NCBI GenBank assembly: GCA_036675955.1
Contig: JAKFDW010000348.1
Location: 1 to 7,298 of the forward strand
DNA from: Pollutimonas sp036675955
GTDB taxonomy: Bacteria; Pseudomonadota; Gammaproteobacteria; Burkholderiales; Burkholderiaceae_B
Reading direction: 5' to 3'
Length of the DNA stretch: 7,298 nt
Below the pieces are notes generated by a model. The model did not search any database, was not told where the DNA came from, and saw only the letters and a list, made by a program, of their open reading frames with translations. Positions 1 to 5,249 of this stretch are shown here, in pieces. A program made the position numbers and the translations under genes. The stretch's first letter is position 1. Every line of letters begins with the position of its first letter.

Positions 1-768
1 GGCCTTGGTCGCCGCGTTCCCGATGGCCAAGGCGGCCTTCATCTTATCAATCGTGTCAAGGGGAATGCCGGTGTCGGCCCCGCCGTACAGCCCCAGCACC
101 GGCCCATGCAGCCCGGCGGCCACGTCCACCGGGTGTTTCGGGCTGAGCTCGCTGGCCTGCCCCACCAGCCGGCCGTACCAGGCCACGCCGGCCTTCACCG
201 CCGGGTTGTGCGCCGCATACAGCCAGACATGGCGCCCGCCCCAGCAAAAGCCGGTCACACCCAGTTTGCGAGTGTCGCCGCCATTGGCCGCCGCCCATTT
301 CACCGCCGCGTCCAAGTCGCCCATCACCTGCGCGTCAGGCACCTTGGACACCACCTCCGCAATCAGCTTGGCGATTTCACCGTAGCTCTGCGCGTCGCCC
401 TGTCGCACGAACAGCTCGGGCGCGATCGCCAGATACCCGGCCTGGGCAAAGCGCCGCGCCGTGTCGGCGATGTATTCGTGCACCCCAAAAATCTCGGACA
501 GCACCAGCACCACCGGCAAACCCGTCTTGCCCGCGGGCGCGGCACGGTAGGCGGGCATCTTGAAGCCGTTCACGTCGATCGTCACCTCGCCCGCCGTCAG
601 GCCGTCGGTGGGCGTCTTCACCGCCGTCTGCGCCATGATGGGCATGGTCGCCGCGGCGTAACCCACGCCCAGGGCGACCTTGAGGGCGGCGCGGCGCGAA
701 GGCTGGCCACGTTCATCGCTGACATCGAGCAAGGCCTGGCTATCGGTGATCAGATCGGTGTTGAGCAT
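1..768 (-). CDS. Dienelactone hydrolase family protein, Tat-exported, partial (3' end beyond window)
   Basis: The reading frame runs from ATG at 768 to the left edge without a stop, giving 256 residues. AGGAG lies six bases before the ATG. The N-terminus has a Tat-type motif SRRAALK (residues 24-30), then a hydrophobic stretch and a likely cleavage site after IMA (A46), so export is inferred. The mature part is an alpha/beta hydrolase: SEIFGVHEY (91-99) matches the family's Glu-containing strand. GFCWGGR (173-179) carries the nucleophile Cys175 in the G-x-C-x-G-G elbow, and YGGAD (228-232) supplies the candidate acid Asp232. The third triad residue, His, should lie beyond the window. Family members hydrolyse dienelactones or related esters; the substrate here is unknown. 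No partner gene is visible. Confidence 0.9.
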   Translation of the reverse strand, partial: MLNTDLITDSQALLDVSDERGQPSRRAALKVALGVGYAAATMPIMAQTAVKTPTDGLTAGEVTIDVNGFKMPAYRAAPAGKTGLPVVLVLSEIFGVHEYIADTARRFAQAGYLAIAPELFVRQGDAQSYGEIAKLIAEVVSKVPDAQVMGDLDAAVKWAAANGGDTRKLGVTGFCWGGRHVWLYAAHNPAVKAGVAWYGRLVGQASELSPKHPVDVAAGLHGPVLGLYGGADTGIPLDTIDKMKAALAIGNAATKA

Positions 769-1239
769 GAGGGTCTCCTGAGTGAGGGTGGGACAACAAA
801 GCCGTCAGGGACGGCATGGTCTGGATCAAGGCGAAGGGCTTTTGGTTCGCCGACGCCTGAAAAATACCAACCAACAGGAAGGGCGGCGTGAACCAGACCG
901 GGGTCATTCTGCGGTTTCTTGGGTGCCAGGACGGCGCTTGGGGGCACACAACTGCCCCTTCCGCTTCGGCAGCACCGGCCTGACACGCGCAGCGAACGCC
1001 CGGCGCGCGGGCAACAGGCTGGGGACGCCTGTCGACCCATTCACGCCTATTGCCTTACGCCGGTGAAAGGCCGTTCTGCAGCGATTTCCGTCAGTCGCGG
1101 CCGGGAGCTGGGTTCACGGTGCCTGGCACGAAGCAGTCATCGGCTTGCCTGGCAGCGCGGCAGCATCGATGACCCGTATCGATGGGGCTGCAGTCATCCA
1201 GCTTGGCAGGCTGCAGGTACCCGTTCAAATGGCGGTCAA
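769..1239. other. Intergenic region without a convincing gene
   Basis: No frame here shows a recognisable domain. The overlapping open frames on both strands are what GC-rich DNA gives by chance. The leader of the hydrolase gene lies at the left edge. CTGTCGACCC occurs at 1029-1038 and again at 1270-1279. The stretch may be eroded DNA left by loss of the integrase 3' end, but I cannot identify a source. Confidence 0.5.
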
Positions 1240-1484
1240 ATGTCAGCTGCGCGGAGGGCTGAACTCACACTGTCGACCCGTTGCTGACGGTCGCACACAG
1301 TCCACAAACCGGTCACTCCATGCGCCAGAGCCACGGTATCCAGTGAACACAAAAAAGCGCGTCCCGTGCATATAAGCTTTCTCAGTCTGCAAGCTATAGT
1401 GCAAATACCTGATTCGTTCGCGAACCTGATCCAGCAAACGTTTGGACTGCAGGGGCGTAGCAACACCCTCACGAACTTTGTCAT
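1240..1484 (-). pseudogene. intI: Integron integrase (IntI) remnant, N-terminal part, frameshifted and truncated
   Basis: The minus frame at about 1458-1330 reads LQSKRLLDQVRERIRYLHYS followed by LQTEKAYMHGTRFFVFTGYR. This is the characteristic N-terminal core-binding segment of integron tyrosine recombinases. The expected start is ATG at 1484, just inside the LexA-like box, but it is in a different frame from the conserved segment. No in-frame start lies between 1484 and 1458, so a frameshift near the start is likely. After about 1330 the homology fades. The other frame gives weak resemblance (GVT...RV...SALRAA) down to about 1240, so that part of the boundary is uncertain. The catalytic domain with the R-H-R-Y residues is absent. 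Family enzymes recombine attI with attC; this copy cannot. It reads divergently from the cassettes, as in normal integrons. Confidence 0.82.
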
Positions 1485-1506
1485 ATCCGTTATACCTGTT
1501 TATGTA
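1478..1506 (+). promoter_or_regulatory. Candidate cassette promoter (Pc)
   Basis: TTGTCA (1478-1483) and TATGTA (1501-1506) are separated by 17 bases and point into the array. The -35 matches the sigma70 consensus at five of six positions; the -10 is weak (three of six). The -10 lies inside the LexA-like box, so LexA could affect cassette expression if both calls are right. This is one candidate for an expected element. Confidence 0.3.
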
Positions 1507-1511
1507 TCCAG
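1496..1511. promoter_or_regulatory. LexA (SOS) box upstream of the integrase remnant
   Basis: The 16-base sequence CTGTTTATGTATCCAG fits CTG-N10-CAG with an AT-rich centre, the LexA operator form of many proteobacteria. It ends 12 bases before the presumed intI ATG (1484), where SOS operators of integrase genes are known to lie. The operator looks intact although its gene is dead. Binding is inferred from sequence only. Confidence 0.6.
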
Positions 1512-1554
1512 CATGGCGATGTAACCCCATGAATGAAAACACAAATTTCAGATT

Positions 1555-1622
1555 TGAGGTGCCATGTTATCTCGTGGCTACTGTGGATATCTGGTGAAAC
1601 ACGAACTACATCAAAGTTAGCC
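1555..1622 (+). other. attI: attI recombination site
   Basis: The core CAAAGTTAGCC ends at 1622, with the crossover G|TTAGCC between 1616 and 1617. It lies between the integrase remnant and the first cassette, as an attI must. The assignment is confirmed by the first cassette, whose attC R'' box GGCTAAC (2134-2140) is the exact complement of GTTAGCC. The left limit is a guess based on the usual attI length of about 65 bases. Confidence 0.7.
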
Positions 1623-1624
1623 CT

Positions 1625-2122
1625 ATGAGTTTGCGCCCGATCATTGCCGAAAGAGTTGAGCGTCTTTGCGTCCAGATGGGACAGGCTCTTTACCAAGCGC
1701 AGGGAGTCGAAGAGATTCTTGCCAAGTACTATTCAATTGCCTTCAAGCTTTCTCAATCGCCAACACTCGAAGAAATCAATGAGGAATTTGAGCGAAACTT
1801 TTCACATACCGCAGGCCGTCTAGTTGGGTTACTGCGAACTGCGCGAGGCGCTGAAGATCCAGTTGCCACGCGTTTATCTGCGTTTGTCGATGAAAGGGCT
1901 TGGCTCGTACATAAGCTGCGTCGAACAGATTACCTTTCGCTTAGAGATGAGTCGGGTTTTTTGAGCGTTATGGATCGTGTGTCTCGGTTTGAGAGCGAGT
2001 GCGAACAATTAATTGAGTTGTTTCACAATCTATTGACTGAGTATTTTGTCAGTATCGGCTCTTCAAGAGAACTGATTGCGCAAGAGCAAGCAAAGGCCCT
2101 GCGGGAGATTTACGGTGAGTAA
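1625..2122 (+). CDS. Cassette 1: helical HEPN-like protein
   Basis: 165 residues, predicted all alpha-helical, with no signal peptide or membrane segment. The ATG lies eight bases after the attI crossover and no Shine-Dalgarno sequence is visible. Three blocks resemble HEPN-type four-helix proteins: ALYQAQGVEEILAKYY (21-36), TAGRLVGLLR (62-71) and FVDERAWLVHKL (87-98). The last contains R91-x4-H96, the Rx4-6H pattern of HEPN ribonucleases. HEPN proteins are often toxins, or nuclease or partner subunits in defence systems. No antitoxin-like ORF is in the cassette, so a toxic role is speculative. Family assignment is pattern recognition. AT content is higher than in the flanking chromosomal genes, which fits transfer. 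Confidence 0.8.
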   Translation: MSLRPIIAERVERLCVQMGQALYQAQGVEEILAKYYSIAFKLSQSPTLEEINEEFERNFSHTAGRLVGLLRTARGAEDPVATRLSAFVDERAWLVHKLRRTDYLSLRDESGFLSVMDRVSRFESECEQLIELFHNLLTEYFVSIGSSRELIAQEQAKALREIYGE

Positions 2123-2133
2123 CACGTGCATTG

Positions 2134-2203
2134 GGCTAACCCACCGCTCCAGAGGGACGCTTCGCCGCAGAGCGGCTCGCGCCCCTGAGCTAGCACGTTA
2201 TGC
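2134..2203 (+). other. attC: attC site of cassette 1
   Basis: R'' GGCTAAC (2134-2140) and R' GTTATGC (2197-2203) enclose a 70-base imperfect inverted repeat centred on the loop TTCGCC (2161-2166). Inner pairing includes CAG-GGG-GC against GC-CCC-TG with unpaired bases, as in folded attC bottom strands. R'' complements the attI core at 1616-1622. Confidence 0.85.
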
Positions 2204-2619
2204 ATAGCCTGACACCGATGACATCTGAAGCTATGGATTCAGCAGAATATCCTGTTAAGGATGAGGAATCGGAGCGATCTATTCCAGCCATATGGCGGCC
2301 GACGATCCGCCAAATCGCAAGTGCTTTTGCGTGCCATGATTATCAGCTTGGGAATGGTATTTCGGGTGTTGATGCTGTGCCTTCCGATACCGCAGAAAGA
2401 ATTCGCAGGTACATAGCTAACTACGGAGAAGAGTTAACCGAGTTGTCGGAAGACACTTGGAAGTCTTCGGTATGCATCTGGATGGGCAATCGGTGGGATG
2501 CGCTGGTAGATCTTTGGACGGTGGCTGAAGGCAGGAGTGATCTCGTGCTCGAACTCAATATCTACGAAGCAGGCGACGGCGGATACAAGTTCAGCGTTTA
2601 CATGGTTTACGTTCCATGA
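2200..2619 (+). CDS. Cassette 2: DUF7668-like protein
   Basis: 139 residues if started at the ATG inside the attC R' box (GTTATGC). Starts at 2218 (133 residues) or 2233 are equally possible, because none has a clear ribosome binding site. The domain appears to begin near IPAIWRPTIRQIA (residues 28-40). Its C-terminal half has the string WDALVDLWTVAEGRSDLVLE and ends MVYVP, which I associate with the DUF7668 family of small proteins of unknown function. No signal peptide or membrane segment is visible, so it is probably cytoplasmic. It stops 10 bases before the R'' box of its own attC. Confidence 0.8.
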   Translation: MHSLTPMTSEAMDSAEYPVKDEESERSIPAIWRPTIRQIASAFACHDYQLGNGISGVDAVPSDTAERIRRYIANYGEELTELSEDTWKSSVCIWMGNRWDALVDLWTVAEGRSDLVLELNIYEAGDGGYKFSVYMVYVP

Positions 2620-2629
2620 CGCGTGCACT

Positions 2630-2686
2630 GCATAACAAGTCGGCCCAGTGCGGACGGCCTTCGACCTCCGCTGACCTCCGTTAACC
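2630..2686 (+). other. attC: attC site of cassette 2 (57 bases)
   Basis: R'' GCATAAC (2630-2636) exactly complements the start of cassette 2 (G+TTATGC at 2197). R' GTTAACC is at 2680-2686. The 57-base length and the central GGCCTTCGACC hairpin tip are typical of short attC sites. Confidence 0.85.
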
Positions 2687-2690
2687 ATCA

Positions 2691-3167
2691 ATGACACGCT
2701 TGTTCGTTTTCGCATTGGTGTTGGTTGGCCTGAGCCTGAGCAGCTTCGCTCAGACCTGGGGCCTAGCAACCTCAACACACCCAACCAATGGCAGGCAGAT
2801 AGTCTTCCGCTACGTAGACACGTTCGAAGCTGGATTTCAGCGTTCGAGCCAACCGGTTAGGATCATCTTGGCTTGGAAGTACCGATCTGAAAACGGAATG
2901 CCAATTCCGTCGGAGCGTCAGCGCATGGATGCTATGGAAGACTTGCTAGGGCCCGTGATTGAAACGGATGGCTTCGCGACTTTGGCGCTGGTGTCGACGG
3001 GTGAGAATCTACGTGAGTGGACTTACTATGCGAAGTCAGAAACAGAGTTCATGACAAAGCTAAACACGGCGCTCGCTGGTCAGCCTGCATTCCCAATCGA
3101 CATTCATCTAGAAAGCGACCCCAGTTGGACCATGTACGAAAAATTCAGAGCGTGGGCGAAGAAATGA
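2691..3167 (+). CDS. Cassette 3: exported DUF695-like protein
   Basis: 158 residues. The N-terminus MTRLFVFALVLVGLSLSSFA is a typical Sec signal peptide, with cleavage likely after SFA (A20). The mature protein carries W62-K-Y, a run of polar residues with E83-D-L-L, the strand ATLALVSTGENLREWTYYA (96-114) and a C-terminal DPSWTMYEKF (143-152). That order (core strands, 'reWtYYa', then 'DPsW..Y') matches DUF695 domains as I know them. Function is unknown and a periplasmic location is inferred. The ATG lies ten bases after the crossover, with no Shine-Dalgarno sequence. The TGA precedes R'' by seven bases. Confidence 0.85.
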   Translation: MTRLFVFALVLVGLSLSSFAQTWGLATSTHPTNGRQIVFRYVDTFEAGFQRSSQPVRIILAWKYRSENGMPIPSERQRMDAMEDLLGPVIETDGFATLALVSTGENLREWTYYAKSETEFMTKLNTALAGQPAFPIDIHLESDPSWTMYEKFRAWAKK

Positions 3168-3174
3168 ATGTGAT

Positions 3175-3232
3175 GGTTAACAGACTGCTGCATTCGACCG
3201 CCTTCGGCGTCGGCTGAGTGGCGGCGTTAAAT
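3175..3232 (+). other. attC: attC site of cassette 3 (58 bases)
   Basis: R'' GGTTAAC (3175-3181) complements the start of cassette 3 (GTTAACC, 2680-2686) exactly. R' GTTAAAT is at 3226-3232. The tip is GACCGCCTTCGGCGTCGGC-like, with the loop near 3202. Confidence 0.85.
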
Positions 3233-3238
3233 ATCATC

Positions 3239-3634
3239 ATGCTGGACGGGTATTACTTCTCCATCCGAGTTCTCGTACGCCACCCTGCTAAGTGCGTAAC
3301 TGACCTGACACGTGGACTTGGCGAGGAACCTGACTACTCAGGCGAACCCATTGATGGCAAGGTTGCATTCTGGTCGCGAGTTAGTGAGACGAGCGGAGAA
3401 CGTGGGTTCTTCTCCGAGGTCACAGACGTCATTTCGTGGCTGGAAGGCAAGAACGCCTTTATCCGTGAAGTTTTGGACTCCAAAGGATCAATTGAGGTGA
3501 TCGTACAGTTGCCCGGGGACAGGAACATTGGCGACTCTTGGAATGCAGGAGCCATGTCCCGTGCGGCAGCACTTGGTGTGTCGTTGGGAGTTGAAGTATT
3601 CCCAAGTATCCGAGGCGTTACCAATGGGATTTAA
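3239..3634 (+). CDS. Cassette 4: DUF4279-like protein
   Basis: 131 residues from ATG 3239. An upstream GTG at 3218 lies inside attC, so I reject it as the start. The protein opens YYFSIRVLV, has LTRGLGEEPDYSG near residue 30, a central helix with VTDVISWLEG, then IEVIVQL and a late LGVSLGVEVFP. This order (strand, 'Lg.eP', helix, strand, 'a..LGv.l.ve.fP') resembles DUF4279 proteins, which are small alpha/beta proteins of unknown function. There is no signal peptide. The TAA stop is embedded in the R'' box ATTTAAC. Confidence 0.8.
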   Translation: MLDGYYFSIRVLVRHPAKCVTDLTRGLGEEPDYSGEPIDGKVAFWSRVSETSGERGFFSEVTDVISWLEGKNAFIREVLDSKGSIEVIVQLPGDRNIGDSWNAGAMSRAAALGVSLGVEVFPSIRGVTNGI

Positions 3635-3718
3635 CATGACAATCGACACGTACCCACAACAGCAGCAGGAGGCGGTTTCGCCGCAAGTTGTTGTGGTCCG
3701 GTCATCTTCGCGTAATAT
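3629..3718 (+). other. attC: attC site of cassette 4, R' box degenerate
   Basis: R'' ATTTAAC (3629-3635) complements the start of cassette 4 (GTTAAAT) exactly. The inner arms ACCCACAAC and TTGTTGTGGT surround the tip GGCGGTTTCGCCG. The expected R' GTTRRRY is not found; the best candidate is GTAATAT at 3712-3718, so the right limit is uncertain. Most of this site matches the inverted attC at 4291-4359. Confidence 0.7.
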
Positions 3719-3735
3719 GGCAGATGTGGTTTTGC

Positions 3736-4062
3736 ATGGATGAGCCAATTCTATTGGGTGGTTTCTCAAATTTCAGACTGACAGAGTTTCGTTACCACGT
3801 TTCTGTCGATCCCTACGACGAGAGCTTCATCGAAATGATTGCCTCAAGTTCAGGGAATACTCGCCATCTCAGGTTTGCACAGCCTCGCAGACTCAAAGTA
3901 GACGAAGGCTTTGAGGGGTGTCTTTCTGGAATGGTGATCAAGGATATTACTTCGAGACAATGGGGCGGCATTGGCGTCGAAGTCGGCAATTTAGAGCAGG
4001 ACCCTGGGCTAACATTCATAGCCAAGAGTATGGAAGTGCTGAATGACCAAGCAGCCACATAA
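3736..4062 (+). CDS. Cassette 5: hypothetical protein
   Basis: 108 residues from ATG 3736 (MDEPILLGGF). An in-frame start at 3688 would lie inside the attC and adds residues that look non-native. The protein appears beta-rich: FRYHVSVDP, RHLRFAQPRRLKV, MVIKDITSRQWGGIGVEVGN and LTFIAKSMEVL are likely strands. I do not recognise a family. There is no signal peptide, membrane helix or obvious catalytic motif. The TAA stop lies in the R'' box ACATAAC. This is the only cassette whose R'' does not match its apparent start. Confidence 0.7.
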   Translation: MDEPILLGGFSNFRLTEFRYHVSVDPYDESFIEMIASSSGNTRHLRFAQPRRLKVDEGFEGCLSGMVIKDITSRQWGGIGVEVGNLEQDPGLTFIAKSMEVLNDQAAT

Positions 4063-4143
4063 CAGGCTGCGCGTCACGGACGTGCAGCAGCAGAATGCCG
4101 CTTCGCGGCGCTTGCTGCGCGCCGGACAGCGCCAACGTTGACT
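4057..4143 (+). other. attC: attC site of cassette 5
   Basis: R'' ACATAAC (4057-4063) and candidate R' GTTGACT (4137-4143) enclose an 87-base imperfect inverted repeat. The strong tip is GCCGCTTCGCGGC, flanked by GCAGC and GCTGC arms. R' departs from GTTRRRY at one position. Confidence 0.75.
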
Positions 4144-4290
4144 GTCTGCTTCACCGCTTGAGCAGCGACTGTTCATGGCCGAAAGCGCAGGTTGGCCGCC
4201 GCGCTCAATCGCAGTCACCCGTGCACGTGGACTGCGCTTTTTGAAGTTGACTCAGCACAATATTCCGGAGCCTCACAAGCGCATGCTCTG
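4144..4290. other. Junction between forward and inverted cassette blocks
   Basis: No gene is supported here. A second GTTGACT occurs at 4246-4252, about 110 bases after the one ending attC5. Neither strand shows a complete attC in this stretch. The breakpoint that inverted the following cassettes should lie here, but its exact base cannot be read from one sequence. Confidence 0.5.
4210..4242 (+). terminator. Possible rho-independent terminator
   Basis: CGCAGTC (4210-4216) pairs with GACTGCG (4230-4236) around the inner palindrome CGTGCACG. Five T residues follow (4238-4242). It lies on the plus strand after the last forward cassette and would end read-through from the array. Only a single hairpin and a short T run support it. 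Confidence 0.4.
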
Positions 4291-4359
4291 GGAACCACCA
4301 ACACTCGCGGCGAAGGCGCCTCCTGCAGTTGTGGGTCCGTATCGATTGAAAAGTTAACC
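4291..4359 (-). other. attC: attC site of cassette 6, inverted, R' end missing or degenerate
   Basis: Read on the minus strand, R'' GGTTAAC (4359-4353) exactly complements the start of cassette 6 (GTTAACC, 4729-4723). The following bases closely match attC4: CAATCGA-ACG, ACCCACAAC, GCAG-GAGGCG, TTCGCCGC and TGGT-CC occur in the same order. No GTTRRRY box is found where R' should be. Confidence 0.7.
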
Positions 4360-4719
4360 TGCATCGTTGAAGGCATTCAGTACCGGAGCGTACCCTTCCG
4401 CCTCTGCCACGTCACAGGGGGTTCTGCCGGTAGAGTTTTGAATGTCGGCTCGGGCTCCGCGCTGCAACAAGGTCCGGACTGCTGCATGTTGCCGCGAGGA
4501 GACTGCCTCGTGAAGCGGCGTGGCGCCTTGGAAATCCGCAGCGTCTATATCAGCTCCAGCGGCAAGAAGCACGTCGATTCCAGCGACATCACCCAGCGCA
4601 GCCATCCAATGCAACGGCGTCCGCCCAGAGGCTCCGCGACTCGTAACGCTCATTACTTGAACTCCGCTGAATTCGGTCAGCGCAGCGGCGTCATCTAGAA
4701 CTTCGGCCAGTGTCAGCAT
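4354..4719 (-). CDS. Cassette 6 (inverted): ankyrin-repeat protein
   Basis: 121 residues from ATG 4719, which lies nine bases after the cassette start on the minus strand. Ankyrin repeats are plain: GRTPLHWMAALGDVAGIDVL with LAAGADIDAAD (about 32-62), then GATPLHEAVSSRQHAAVRTL with LQRGARADIQN (65-95), then a third partial repeat GRTPCDVAEAEGYAPVLNAF (97-116). Such repeats bind proteins; the partner is unknown. There is no signal peptide. The TAA stop lies in the R'' box. It is transcribed against the first five cassettes, so the Pc beside attI cannot drive it. Confidence 0.88.
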   Translation of the reverse strand: MLTLAEVLDDAAALTEFSGVQVMSVTSRGASGRTPLHWMAALGDVAGIDVLLAAGADIDAADFQGATPLHEAVSSRQHAAVRTLLQRGARADIQNSTGRTPCDVAEAEGYAPVLNAFNDAG

Positions 4720-4722
4720 GTG

Positions 4723-4779
4723 GGTTAACGAGGAAGCTCAGCGAATGCCGAAGGCGTCCGCTGGAGCGAAAGGTTAAAC
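4723..4779 (-). other. attC: attC site of cassette 7, inverted (57 bases)
   Basis: On the minus strand R'' GTTTAAC (4779-4773) is the exact complement of the cassette 7 start GTTAAAC (5084-5078). R' GTTAACC (4729-4723) is followed directly by cassette 6. The tip is GGACGCCTTCGGCATT-like. This site proves that cassettes 7 and 6 were joined in tandem on the minus strand. Confidence 0.85.
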
Positions 4780-5073
4780 AGCACTCGAAGCCTCCTTTAC
4801 CTCAATGATCGAACCTATCGGGCAAAGCTCCGAGCAGATTTCCGCGTCTTCCTCGTTGTGCTCCCCGCAAACAAGAGCGACAAGGGACTCGCCGACCGAA
4901 ACGCGATCAAGGTATTCAATGGATCGAACAGGCAAATCCCAAAACAATCCGCCATCAAGCCAGACAAGTGCGGACATTCCGGCTTGCACTGTCCCCTCTG
5001 CGATCTTTCCAGCGATCACGAGTTCGCCACGCTGGGGCAGCCGGAACACTTCGCGGACCTCGAACTTTGCCAT
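4774..5073 (-). CDS. Cassette 7 (inverted): EF-Tu domain II-like beta-barrel protein
   Basis: 99 residues from ATG 5073, ten bases after the cassette start, without a visible Shine-Dalgarno sequence. FEVREVFRLPQRGELVIAGK (4-23) followed by IAEGTVQAGMSALV, a VRSIEYLDR strand (49-57) and GESLVALVCG (62-71) resembles the second beta-barrel domain of EF-Tu-type translation factors ('F.V.dVF...gRG.vv.G.i..G.v..Gd'). There is no GTPase domain. Stand-alone proteins of this kind have no assigned function. The stop TAA lies in the R'' box GTTTAAC. Confidence 0.82.
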   Translation of the reverse strand: MAKFEVREVFRLPQRGELVIAGKIAEGTVQAGMSALVWLDGGLFWDLPVRSIEYLDRVSVGESLVALVCGEHNEEDAEICSELCPIGSIIEVKEASSAV

Positions 5074-5094
5074 TGCGGTTTAACGAGGCTGTGC

Positions 5095-5130
5095 AAAAAC
5101 CCCAAGTCCAGCCGCAGGCTGGCGCATGGG
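5095..5130 (-). terminator. Rho-independent terminator at the IS end
   Basis: On the minus strand CCCA...CCAGCC-TGC-GGCTGG...TGGG (5130-5101) forms a strong hairpin followed by GTTTTTG (5100-5094). It lies between the transposase stop and the element end, so transcription from the IS side should stop before cassette 7. Confidence 0.6.
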
Positions 5131-5249
5131 TTCAGTTTTCTGGATCGCCATGGTGTGGGTCCCTCCTAATGTCGTTCTCGATTGATAGACCCATCTGATC
5201 AGGCCTCTGGCGCTCATTCTGGCACCGAACACGACCCCTATCCCGCCCG

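Larger units (their letters stand above)
1616..5084. mobile_element. Integron gene-cassette array (five forward, two inverted cassettes)
   Basis: Forward cassettes begin at 1617, 2198, 2681, 3227 and about 3713. Inverted cassettes, read on the minus strand, begin at 5083 and 4728. Each carries one small ORF and an attC site. R'' of each attC exactly complements the start of its own cassette in six of seven cases: GTTAGCC/GGCTAAC, GTTATGC/GCATAAC, GTTAACC/GGTTAAC, GTTAAAT/ATTTAAC, GTTAACC/GGTTAAC and GTTAAAC/GTTTAAC. With the decayed integrase and ordinary chromosomal genes on both sides this looks like a sedentary chromosomal integron. Confidence 0.85.

Noticed and set aside
106..891. Long open frame on the plus strand opposite the hydrolase
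   Set aside because: It is the antisense shadow of the dienelactone hydrolase gene, which has a Tat signal, catalytic motifs and a ribosome binding site.
888..980. Small plus-strand ORF starting at GTG 888 after GGAAGGGCGGC
   Set aside because: About 31 residues, with no recognisable features and ordinary GC-rich composition; not distinguishable from chance.
2117..2123. GAGTAAC as the R'' box of attC1
   Set aside because: It pairs loosely with the R' side, but GGCTAAC at 2134-2140 matches the cassette 1 start (GTTAGCC) exactly, so the attC begins there.
4138..4358. A forward cassette with a 60-residue ORF (4175-4357) ending in AGTTAAC
   Set aside because: Its R'' differs by one base from the expected AGTCAAC and no plus-strand attC follows. 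The same bases are the exact R'' of inverted cassette 6.
4192..4698. 168-residue plus-strand ORF
   Set aside because: It is antisense to the ankyrin-repeat gene, whose repeats are unmistakable.
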